This document shows, one piece after another, positions 30,534 through 37,492 of a stretch of 37,492 bases of DNA. The position numbers were made by a program, and so were the translations under genes. The stretch is from Acetobacteraceae bacterium (GTDB lineage: Bacteria > Pseudomonadota > Alphaproteobacteria > Acetobacterales > Acetobacteraceae). Numbering within the stretch: position 1 is the stretch's first letter; every line of letters starts with the position of its first letter. The stretch spans positions 1-37,492 of the forward strand of contig JANXMB010000002.1 of assembly GCA_025354865.1 (NCBI GenBank), read 5' to 3'. The notes below the pieces were generated by a model. That model saw only the letters and a program-made list of their open reading frames with translations. It did no database searches and had not been told where the DNA came from.

Positions 30534-33500
30534 ATGCCGACGCCGTATTCCTCCCAGGACCTGAACCGAACCTTTGATGCGCGGGCGTTGACGCGCGGGC
30601 GGGGGTTGGGGTTGGCGGGCGCGGTGGAGGTGCAGCTCGACGGCGATGCCATTCTCGGCACCGTCATGGATCGCGACACGCCCCGCTCGGTGCGGATCGT
30701 GCCGTCCGCTATGGGGCGGCGGGTGGTGTTCGATCACGAGTGCAGTTGCCGGATTCGCGGCTGTCCGCATCTCGCCGCCGTCGCCTTTGCCGCGCTCGAC
30801 CGGTTCCCCGCCTTGCGCAGGGCGGAACAGCAGACCTTCCTCGATACCCTAGCGCCAGCGGTGCCGGAGAAAGAACGCCAGCGGCTGGTGCTGGAATTGG
30901 CGCCGGCCGATGGGCGCCATGCGTGCAGCGTCGCCGCGCTGCTGATCGGGGAGCGGACGGGCACCATCGCGCCCATAACCGCGGCCGCGCTGGCCGCCGA
31001 CGCGACCGTGCCCGAAGCGGTGCGGGAGTTGGTTTATCTGATCGGGGAGGGGGTTGAGCCGCGCACCGGCATCGCGGCCGATCTAGTGACCGATGTTCTG
31101 CATGCGCTGATCGAAACCGGGCAGGCGCGCTGGCATGCCGGCGGTAAGCCGTTGGTCAAGGGCGAGACGCGGTATTTCGCCTCTGCCGCCGCCGCGACGT
31201 TGCCCGCGCGATCGGGTGTCGTCGTCGCCGATACCGGCCCCTGGTATGTCGATGCGACAACGGGGGAGGTCGGGCGGATCCGCATCCGCACGCCGGAGGC
31301 GGTGCCCCGACCGGCTGTCGCCGTGGCGCCGCGCCCAGTGCCAGCGCAGCTTCCGACCCTGCCCCAGGGCCGGCCGGCGTCCTACGCGCCGATCGGACCA
31401 GTGCCCCGCGCTCCCGCCTCGATCCCCGAATCGCTGCAACGCCGTCGGGGTGGGGCAGCGGATCCGGTCGAACCGGCGATCGTCGATCGGCCGATGACCC
31501 CCGGTCTGCGGTTGACCCGCTTCCCCTGCCCGGACGAGCGCGGCCGCATCGTCCCCTGCGACGCCCTGCTGCTGGAATTCGACTACGCCGGCGCCACCAT
31601 CCCCTTCGACGACGATCGGCAGTTCGTCCGAGCGAACACGCCGTACGGGCCGGAATTCGTGCGTCGGGATCGCAAGGCCGAGGCCGCTGCCCTCGACGCG
31701 ATCCGGGGCGATGGGCTGGTGCAGATGCGCATGGCCACCGGACAATCGGCGAAGGGGCGGACCGTTTTCGTGTTTCGCGGCAGCGACGCGCCGGAGAACT
31801 GGCAGGCTTTCGTGACCGAACGTCTGCCCGCGCTGTCGGGCCTGGGATGGAACAACCGGGTCGATGCCGCCTTCGGCCCGCGCATCGCCGCGACCGAGGG
31901 GCATTGCGACATGCAGGTCGCGGATTCCGCCAGCGGTGGGTTCGCGCTCGACCTCGGGATCGACATCGATGGGACCCGGCATCCGCTGCTGCCCATCCTG
32001 CTGCGCCTTCAGGAACGCGGCGGTATGGCCAGTGCGCGGGTGGTCGGCGGATTGCTCGTCACCAGCCTCGACGACGGCCGCATCCTGCAACTCCCCGCCG
32101 CGCGGATTGCTCGGCTGCTGGCGGTGATGGACGATCTGACCGAATCCGCGCACCGAACCAAAGGCGACACGCTGGAACTGGACGCCGAACAGGCGGCGGA
32201 TGTGCTCGACCTCGAAGATATCCTGGCCACCCGCTGGCAGGACGGCGCGACGGCAGCGGCCCATGTCGCGCGTCTGCGCTCCGCCGCCGAGGCACCGCAT
32301 GTCCCGGTCCCCCCCGCCTTCGCCGCCACGCTGCGGCCGTATCAGCAGCACGGCGTCAATTGGTTGCAGTATTTGCGCGGCAACGACCTGGGAGCACTGC
32401 TGGCCGACGAGATGGGGCTGGGCAAGACCGCGCAGACCATCGCCCATATCGCCATCGAACATGCGGAAGGTCGGCTCGATACCCCGGCCTTGGTCGTGGT
32501 GCCCACCACCTTGGTGCCGAATTGGACGGCGGAACTCGCCCGTTTCGCGCCGCATCTGCGGGTGAGCGTGCTGTACGGGCTGGACCGCCACGCCCGCCGC
32601 GCCGACCTGATCGGGGTGCACGTGGTTGTCACCACCTACACGGTGTTGACCCGCGATATCGCCGAGATGGCCGAACTGCCCTGGCACATCGTGGTGTTGG
32701 ATGAGGCGCAGGCGATCAAGACCCCCAGCAGCAAGGCCACGATCGCGGTTTGCCGCTTGCGGGCGGGGCAGCGCATCTGCCTGTCGGGCACCCCGATCGA
32801 AAACCATCTGGGGGAGTTGTGGTCGCAATTCGCCTTCCTGATGCCGGGCCTGTTGGGCACCCGGAAAACCTTCTCCCGCCGCTTTCGCACGCCCATCGAG
32901 AAGGACGGCGACCTCGTTCGGCGGGCGCAGCTTGGCGCGCGCATCCGCCCGTTCATCCTGCGCCGCACCAAAGCGGCGGTGGCAACCGAACTGCCGCCGA
33001 AACATACGATTCTGCGGCGCATCGAGTTGGCGCCCGATCAGCGGGAGCTCTACGAGACCATCCGCGAAACCATGCAGGCGCGGGTGGTCGCGGGGATCGC
33101 CGAACGCGGGATCGGGCGCAGCCATGTGCTGGTGCTCGACGCCCTGCTGAAACTCCGGCAGGTCTGTTGCGACCCCCGCCTCGCTCGGCTGGGCGACGCG
33201 GCGTCGGCCGGCACATCCAGCAAGCTGGACGATATGCTGGAAATGGTGGGCGAGATGATCGCCGAGGGCCGCCGGATCCTGCTGTTTTCGCAGTTCACCT
33301 CGATGCTCGACCTGATGAAGCCGGCCTTCACCGCAATCGGCATTCCCTACGTGGAGTTGCGCGGCGACACGGTGGATCGCGCCGAACCGGTACGAGCATT
33401 CGAAGCGGGGGAGGTGCCGCTGTTCCTGATTAGCCTAAAGGCCGGTGGGCGGGGGTTGAATCTGGTCTCGGCGGATACCGTCATCCATTACGATCCCTGG

Positions 33501-33743
33501 TGGAATCCGGCGGTGGAGGATCAGGCGTCCGACCGTGCGCATCGCATCGGCCAGACCAAATCGGTGTTCGTCTACAAGCTGATTGCCGCCGATACGGTGG
33601 AGGAGCGCATCGTCGAAATGCAGGAGCGCAAGGCCGCGCTGGCCAGCATCGCTTTGGGCGAGGACGGCGCCGCGCTGCCGCCGCTGGACCTGGAGGATAT
33701 CGACTACCTGTTCGGCGCCACCCAGCCCCTGCTGGCAGCCTAG
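30534..33743 (+). CDS. SNF2-family DEAD/DEAH-box helicase with N-terminal SWIM zinc finger
   Basis: A 1069-aa Swi2/Snf2 ATPase. The SWIM motif CxCx4CxH is visible at Cys70, Cys72, Cys77 and His79. A long linker region follows. The helicase domain has motif I ADEMGLGKT (about 624-632), motif II DEAQ (about 722), SGTPIENHLGELWSQFAFL (motif III region), and the C-terminal helicase block with WWNPAVEDQASDRAHRIGQT (motif VI, about residues 985-1004). It remodels or translocates on DNA, but its cellular role in bacteria is poorly defined. No ribosome binding site precedes the ATG at 30534, so the start is the least certain part. The TAG stop lies in the CTAG of a palindromic repeat. Confidence 0.9.
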   Translation: MPTPYSSQDLNRTFDARALTRGRGLGLAGAVEVQLDGDAILGTVMDRDTPRSVRIVPSAMGRRVVFDHECSCRIRGCPHLAAVAFAALDRFPALRRAEQQTFLDTLAPAVPEKERQRLVLELAPADGRHACSVAALLIGERTGTIAPITAAALAADATVPEAVRELVYLIGEGVEPRTGIAADLVTDVLHALIETGQARWHAGGKPLVKGETRYFASAAAATLPARSGVVVADTGPWYVDATTGEVGRIRIRTPEAVPRPAVAVAPRPVPAQLPTLPQGRPASYAPIGPVPRAPASIPESLQRRRGGAADPVEPAIVDRPMTPGLRLTRFPCPDERGRIVPCDALLLEFDYAGATIPFDDDRQFVRANTPYGPEFVRRDRKAEAAALDAIRGDGLVQMRMATGQSAKGRTVFVFRGSDAPENWQAFVTERLPALSGLGWNNRVDAAFGPRIAATEGHCDMQVADSASGGFALDLGIDIDGTRHPLLPILLRLQERGGMASARVVGGLLVTSLDDGRILQLPAARIARLLAVMDDLTESAHRTKGDTLELDAEQAADVLDLEDILATRWQDGATAAAHVARLRSAAEAPHVPVPPAFAATLRPYQQHGVNWLQYLRGNDLGALLADEMGLGKTAQTIAHIAIEHAEGRLDTPALVVVPTTLVPNWTAELARFAPHLRVSVLYGLDRHARRADLIGVHVVVTTYTVLTRDIAEMAELPWHIVVLDEAQAIKTPSSKATIAVCRLRAGQRICLSGTPIENHLGELWSQFAFLMPGLLGTRKTFSRRFRTPIEKDGDLVRRAQLGARIRPFILRRTKAAVATELPPKHTILRRIELAPDQRELYETIRETMQARVVAGIAERGIGRSHVLVLDALLKLRQVCCDPRLARLGDAASAGTSSKLDDMLEMVGEMIAEGRRILLFSQFTSMLDLMKPAFTAIGIPYVELRGDTVDRAEPVRAFEAGEVPLFLISLKAGGRGLNLVSADTVIHYDPWWNPAVEDQASDRAHRIGQTKSVFVYKLIAADTVEERIVEMQERKAALASIALGEDGAALPPLDLEDIDYLFGATQPLLAA

Positions 33744-33788
33744 TGGTCGAAATCAGCCGGACGATGCCGTCTGACTTCGACCACTAGG
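33739..33788. repeat. Palindromic repeat module II, subtype b
   Basis: Arms 33739-33760 and 33767-33788 (22 nt each, two mismatches) begin and end with CCTAG/CTAGG. They have the loop ACGATG, as at 26122-26127. The SNF2 stop TAG is part of the first arm. Confidence 0.92.
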
Positions 33789-33850
33789 CTTTGATTTGGT
33801 GGGCCGATTCACCTAACGCTTGGAACTCAAGCGTTAGGATCGGACCACTA
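33789..33850. repeat. Palindromic repeat module I, inverted copy
   Basis: The reverse complement of the units at 6619-6746. It contains GGTGGGCCGATTCACC, then CCTAACGCTTG (33812-33822) and CAAGCGTTAGG (33828-33838) with a changed 5-nt loop, then ATCGGACCACTAG. Confidence 0.92.
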
Positions 33851-33953
33851 GATCGCGATCCGTTCGCGCTCGCTCACGTATCGCGATCTAGTCTGTTGTT
33901 TGTTCGCGCGATTCAGACCTACGGTGATTCCACCTTCGATCATCGCGCTCTAG
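33848..33953. repeat. Palindromic repeat modules III and IV
   Basis: Module III is the perfect hairpin CTAGATCGCGAT (33848-33859) / ATCGCGATCTAG (33880-33891) around a 20-nt loop containing GTTCGC and GCTCGC. Module IV (33892-33953, ending CTAG) is the near reverse complement of 27667-27724. Together with 33739-33850 this forms one mosaic of over 200 nt between convergent genes. Confidence 0.9.
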
Positions 33954-33967
33954 CGGGCCGCTGCGGG

Positions 33968-34816
33968 TTATTGCTGGGTTTGCGACTGGCCTTGCGACTG
34001 GCTTTGCGTTTGGCTTTGGCCGAGGTCGCGCACTGCCACCTGCACCGTCAATGTCTCCCGCCCGCGTTGGCGCCGTACGCCACGGATCGGCGCCGCAGAC
34101 GCCGCATCGAATGCCGACCCCAGCCGCACATACCGCTCGGTTGGGCACAGGTCGTTGGTCGCATCGAAGCCGACCCAGCCGATATGATCCACCAAAGCCT
34201 CGGCCCAGGCGTGATGCGCGGATGCGCCCGAACCGTCGTCCAGCAGCAGATACCCGGTGACGTAGCGGGCCGGGATCTCCAGGTGGCGGGCGGCGGCGAT
34301 GAAGATATGGGCGTAATCCTGGCAGACGCCGCGCCTGTTGGCGAAGGCGGTGGCGGCGGTGGTTTGGGCGTCGGTTGTGTCGGTTTCGTATGTCATATGC
34401 GCGCCGATCGCGGCCATCAGGGCATGCAAGGTTGCCAGCCGATCGGGATCGCGGGCGGCTTCGGCCAACGCGACGATGCCGGGGCAGGCGGCGGCGATCG
34501 GGTTGCTGCGCAGGAAGGCGCCCTGTGCCACGAACTCCCCGGTGAGGCCGGCGACGCCGCCATTGTCGGTCGTTTCGATCTCGCCGCCGGCGGTAATCCG
34601 CATGACGGTCCGATCTGCCGGCGCGGCGACCAGTTCGACGCGGTTGCCGAAGGCGTCGGTATAGGTGGCGGCTTTGTCGATACCGGGTGCATCGACGCTC
34701 CAGGACAGCACCGTCTGTCCGTTCGCCGGGGCCGGATGCAGGCGCAAAGCTTGCACCGACGGCGCCGAGGGGCCTTCGTAGGTGTATTCGCTGACGTGGG
34801 AGATCGAAATGCGCAT
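33968..34816 (-). CDS. Transglutaminase-like cysteine protease family protein
   Basis: A 282-aa protein with an N-terminal bacterial transglutaminase-like beta domain (ISHVSEYTYEGPSAPSVQAL) and a catalytic core. The triad is Cys165 (RRGVCQDYAH), His202 (HHAWAEAL) and Asp218 (GFDATND). It is cytoplasmic by sequence. The last 16 residues are a Gln/Ser/Thr-rich tail (QSQTQSQSQGQSQTQQ) encoded by an imperfect 12-nt tandem repeat (about 33976-34020). ATG 34816 has AGGA upstream and lies 12 bases after the alpha-E gene. It belongs to the ATP-grasp/alpha-E/transglutaminase operon predicted to make or process peptides. Confidence 0.92.
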   Translation of the reverse strand: MRISISHVSEYTYEGPSAPSVQALRLHPAPANGQTVLSWSVDAPGIDKAATYTDAFGNRVELVAAPADRTVMRITAGGEIETTDNGGVAGLTGEFVAQGAFLRSNPIAAACPGIVALAEAARDPDRLATLHALMAAIGAHMTYETDTTDAQTTAATAFANRRGVCQDYAHIFIAAARHLEIPARYVTGYLLLDDGSGASAHHAWAEALVDHIGWVGFDATNDLCPTERYVRLGSAFDAASAAPIRGVRRQRGRETLTVQVAVRDLGQSQTQSQSQGQSQTQQ

Positions 34817-34828
34817 CCGGTCGTCCTG

Positions 34829-35773
34829 TCAGTTGAAGTGGTAGTCGATCGCGGCGGTATTGACGATTTCGGCCGTGCGGTGCAGCGAGTCCGTCAGGAA
34901 TTCGTGCAATCCGTCCTGGAAAATCGTTCGGATTTCGGTCTCGCGCAGTTTGTCGTTGGCCTCGTTGGCCATGCGCAGACTATCCTGCCCGCCGCCCGTG
35001 CGTTCGGACAGGCCCGCGAGCGCGCGCATGACGTGGTTGGCGCTGTAGCGCAGGCTGCGCGGCATCTCGCGGCTGAGGATCAGGAATTCGGCCACTTTCG
35101 GCGGGCGGTAGCGATCCTTGTAGACATGGCGGTAGGATCGGTGGGCAGAGACCGATCGCAGGATGGTTTCCCATTGGTACATGCCACGCTCCCCGGCCGC
35201 TGCTTCCGTGGTGGGCAGCAGGGTGCTGTAGCGGGTGTCCAGGATGCGGGCCGTGTTGTCGGATCGCTCGATGAAGTTGCCGAGTTGCAGGAAGCGGTAG
35301 CCCTCGTCGTGCAGCAGGGTGCCTTGCAGGGCGCCGCGGAACAAAGCGGTTTTCTCCCGCACCCAATCCAGCAATTCCGGCAGTTTGCCGGGCCGCAGGT
35401 CGTCGGGCTTGTAGTCGGCGAATTCGATCCATGCGGTATTCAGGGCTTCCCACACCTCCCGCGTCAGAGCGGTGCGGACGGATCGTCCGTTGGTGCGCGC
35501 GGCTTCCAGGCAGGACGCGACGGAGGATGGGTTCTGCCGATCGAACAGCAGATATTTCTGCACCGCGTCGGAGGTCAATCGGGTCAGGCCGGCGGCGGCG
35601 GGATCCGGGCAGCCGGCGGTGGCGAGGGTGGTTTTCCAGTCCTCGCGATAGCCGGACCCGACATCGGGGGTCAGCGACAGGCGGTGCCCGACGGCGGTCA
35701 GGCGGGCGACGTTCTCGGCCCGCTCCATATAGCGGCCCATCCAGAACAGGTTGGAGGCTGTGCGTCCGAGCAT
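34829..35773 (-). CDS. Alpha-E domain-containing protein
   Basis: A 314-aa all-helical protein of the bacterial alpha-E (DUF403) family. The conserved start MLGRTASNLFWMGRYMERAENVARL and the central NFIERSDNTARILDTRY, LLPTTEAAAGERGMYQWETI and FLILSREMPRSLRYS blocks are typical. The biochemical role is unknown. The family almost always occurs between a circularly permuted ATP-grasp and a transglutaminase gene, as here. ATG 35773 comes two bases after the upstream stop, with GGAGGA as ribosome binding site, so the genes are co-transcribed and probably coupled. Confidence 0.93.
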   Translation of the reverse strand: MLGRTASNLFWMGRYMERAENVARLTAVGHRLSLTPDVGSGYREDWKTTLATAGCPDPAAAGLTRLTSDAVQKYLLFDRQNPSSVASCLEAARTNGRSVRTALTREVWEALNTAWIEFADYKPDDLRPGKLPELLDWVREKTALFRGALQGTLLHDEGYRFLQLGNFIERSDNTARILDTRYSTLLPTTEAAAGERGMYQWETILRSVSAHRSYRHVYKDRYRPPKVAEFLILSREMPRSLRYSANHVMRALAGLSERTGGGQDSLRMANEANDKLRETEIRTIFQDGLHEFLTDSLHRTAEIVNTAAIDYHFN

Positions 35774-35775
35774 GA

Positions 35776-37224
35776 TCAGTCCTCCAGCACCCAGGTGTCT
35801 TTGGTTCCGCCGCCTTGGCTGGAGTTGACCACCAGGGAGCCTTTTTTCAGCGCGACCCGGGTCAGGCCGCCGGGGGTTATGCGGATGCGATCGCCGACCA
35901 GCACGTAGGGGCGGAGATCGACGTGGCGCGGGTCGATCCCCTCCGCGCAGAAGGCCGGGCAGGTCGATAGCGACAGGGTCGGCTGGGCGATATAGTTGCT
36001 GGGCCGGGCTTTGATCCGATCGGCGAAATCGGCCCGTTCCTTCCGGCTGGCATGCGGTCCGATCAACATGCCGTAGCCGCCGGACCCGTGCACTTCCTTG
36101 ACCACCAGCTCGTGCAGATTGTCCAGAACATAGGCGCGTTCGTCGTCGATCGAGCAGCGGAAGGTCTGCACGTTTTCCAGGATCGGCTTTTCGCCGGTGT
36201 AGAACGATACGATCTCCGGCACATAGGCATAGACCGCCTTATCGTCGGCGATCCCGGTGCCCGGCGCATTCACGATCGTCACTTTGCCGGCGCGATACAG
36301 GTCGAACAGCCCGGGCACGCCCAGCATGGAATCGGGGCGGAAATTCAGCGGATCGAGGAAGGCATCGTCCACCCGGCGGTAGATGACATGCAGCGGTTCC
36401 TTGCCTCGGATGGTACGCATAAATAGCGCGCCGTCCTCGACGATGAGATCGCTGCCCTGGACCAGTTCGACGCCCATCTGATCGGCCAGGAAGGCATGCT
36501 CGAAATAGGCGGAATTGTAGATGCCGGGCGTGAGCACGGCGATCGTCGGATCGGTGTCGCAATGCCGCGGCCGCACGCTGGCGAGGGTCTGGCGCAGCAG
36601 ATCGGGATAGCGTTCCACCGGTGCGACGCGATGGGCGGCGAACAATTCGGGGAACAGATGCATCATCGCTTCCCGATTTTCCAGCATGTACGACACGCCG
36701 GAGGGGGTGCGCAGATTGTCTTCCAGCACGTAGAAGCCGTTATCCCCGGTGCGGACGATGTCGATACCGATAATATGGGCATAGACATTGGCGGGCGGGT
36801 CGAAGCCCATCATTTCCGGCAGGAACGCTTCGTTGCGATTGACCATCTCGGACGGGATTTTGCCGGCGCGGACGATTTCCTGGCGATGGTAGATATCGTG
36901 CAGGAAGGCGTTCAGCGCGCGCACTCGCTGTTCGATGCCGCGTTCGAGAAAGCGCCACTCGGCGGCGGAGATAATGCGGGGGATCAGGTCGAACGGGATG
37001 ATTTTCTCGTTCGCTTCGGTCGATCCGTAGACGGCGAAGGTGATTCCCAGCCGGCTGAAGATCTCCAGCGCCTCCTGCTGTTTCTGCTTCAACGACGCTC
37101 GGTTTTGCTTGCCGAACCATGCCACCAGTTCCCGGTAGGCGGGACGCGGGGTGCCGTCGGGCAGTAGCATTTCGTCGAAAATCGTCGCCCGACCGTCCGA
37201 CGTGTAGGCTTGGGCTTTCAGCAC
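35776..37224 (-). CDS. Circularly permuted type 2 ATP-grasp protein
   Basis: A 482-aa protein of the circularly permuted ATP-grasp (DUF404/407) family, related to amide-bond-forming ligases. FDEMLLPDGTPRPAYREL opens the protein. FLERGIEQRVRALNAFLHDIY, LRTPSGVSYMLENR, TPGIYNSAYFEHAFLADQMG and the Lys/Gly-rich KEVHGSGGYGMLIGP block (ATP-binding) are conserved. The GTG at 37224, ten bases after AGGAG, gives a start just before the first conserved block; an upstream ATG at 37341 would add a basic, unconserved extension. It is the first gene of the operon with alpha-E and transglutaminase. The peptide or amide substrate is unknown. Confidence 0.93.
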   Translation of the reverse strand: MLKAQAYTSDGRATIFDEMLLPDGTPRPAYRELVAWFGKQNRASLKQKQQEALEIFSRLGITFAVYGSTEANEKIIPFDLIPRIISAAEWRFLERGIEQRVRALNAFLHDIYHRQEIVRAGKIPSEMVNRNEAFLPEMMGFDPPANVYAHIIGIDIVRTGDNGFYVLEDNLRTPSGVSYMLENREAMMHLFPELFAAHRVAPVERYPDLLRQTLASVRPRHCDTDPTIAVLTPGIYNSAYFEHAFLADQMGVELVQGSDLIVEDGALFMRTIRGKEPLHVIYRRVDDAFLDPLNFRPDSMLGVPGLFDLYRAGKVTIVNAPGTGIADDKAVYAYVPEIVSFYTGEKPILENVQTFRCSIDDERAYVLDNLHELVVKEVHGSGGYGMLIGPHASRKERADFADRIKARPSNYIAQPTLSLSTCPAFCAEGIDPRHVDLRPYVLVGDRIRITPGGLTRVALKKGSLVVNSSQGGGTKDTWVLED

Positions 37225-37377
37225 TGAACGGCTTCTCCTTCGGCACGCATCCCTGAACCGCTTTCGGTTTGGAACCATTACCCGTTTTGTATCGCAAGAA
37301 ATATGCCCAAAATGACGGCTGGCGCGGAAATTGCGATGCAAGCTTGAAAAGCAGGCAGGCGCGTTGCGCCATCCATG

Positions 37378-37425
37378 CTAGTGGTCAGCATCTGACGAAA
37401 AGAACCGTCAGATGCTGACCACTAG
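37378..37425. repeat. Palindromic repeat module II, subtype a
   Basis: A perfect 20-bp stem, CTAGTGGTCAGCATCTGACG (37378-37397) with its complement at 37406-37425, around the loop AAAAGAAC. The loop is the reverse complement of that in 6747-6796. It lies upstream of the ATP-grasp operon. Confidence 0.93.
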
Positions 37426-37492
37426 GCTTTGATTGGGTGGGCCGATTCACCTAACGCTTGGGGCTCAAGCGTTAGGATCGGACCACTAGGCT
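37426..37492. repeat. Palindromic repeat module I, inverted copy at the right edge
   Basis: It contains GGTGGGCCGATTCACC, then CCTAACGCTTG (37450-37460) and CAAGCGTTAGG (37466-37476) around GGGCT, then ATCGGACCACTAGG at the window end. Another module may continue beyond base 37492. Confidence 0.92.

Noticed and set aside
31083-33125. 680-codon minus-strand open frame inside the SNF2 gene
   Set aside because: The plus strand has all SNF2 helicase motifs; the minus frame is a GC-bias shadow.
33791-35908. 705-codon plus-strand open frame
   Set aside because: It is antisense to the transglutaminase and alpha-E genes, whose catalytic or family motifs are intact, and it begins within palindromic repeats.

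Overview
The window is a high-GC bacterial chromosome segment. It most likely comes from an alphaproteobacterium of the Acetobacteraceae/Rhodospirillales type. The evidence is the gene order rpmH-rnpA-yidD-yidC-yihA, the alphaproteobacterial-looking L34 and YidC sequences, many Tat-exported periplasmic proteins and strong GC bias at third codon positions. The genus is an inference and cannot be fixed from the sequence alone.

Layout. Positions 1-267 hold the 5' part of an ABC permease that runs off the left edge. Positions 337-3634 are the housekeeping cluster rpmH-rnpA-yidD-yidC-yihA, behind a clear sigma70-type promoter and a leader hairpin. Positions 3692-30357 are a catabolic/transport region. 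It contains an LLM flavin monooxygenase, three paralogous Tat-exported SBP_bac_5 binding proteins with no permease or ATPase beside them, a metallo-beta-lactamase-fold hydrolase, a complete binding protein/ATPase/permease/TauD-type dioxygenase cassette in the same order as tauABCD, a 370-aa protein of unknown function, an NTF2-like protein, three GMC oxidoreductases, an HpcH/HpaI-type aldolase, a degenerate iron-alcohol-dehydrogenase homologue, a tandem pair of family III CoA-transferases with an SDR, an MFS exporter, and a TfdA-like dioxygenase. Positions 30534-33743 encode a SWIM + SNF2 helicase. Positions 33968-37224 (minus strand) are a circularly permuted ATP-grasp / alpha-E / transglutaminase operon.

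How the genes work together (inference). Import proteins and oxidoreductases alternate: binding protein + aldolase + GMC oxidoreductase; binding protein + TfdA-like dioxygenase; ABC importer + TauD-like dioxygenase; GMC oxidoreductase divergent from CoA-transferases + SDR. This looks like a collection of uptake-and-oxidation modules for organic acids, alcohols or ethers, followed by CoA activation. No transcriptional regulator is encoded in the window.

The most unusual structure is non-coding. A mosaic family of palindromic repeat modules, most bounded by the tetranucleotide CTAG, occurs at 6619-6796, 26101-26180, 27667-27775, 33739-33953 and 37378-37492. Modules are combined in different orders and orientations. 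Loop sequences are conserved or related while stems differ but stay self-complementary. One copy sits on the broken 3' end of a truncated SDR gene and another supplies the stop codon of the SNF2 gene. Other repeat oddities are a 27-nt triplicate inside the start of rnpA, a 16-nt VNTR upstream of the LLM gene, and a 12-nt repeat in the transglutaminase tail.
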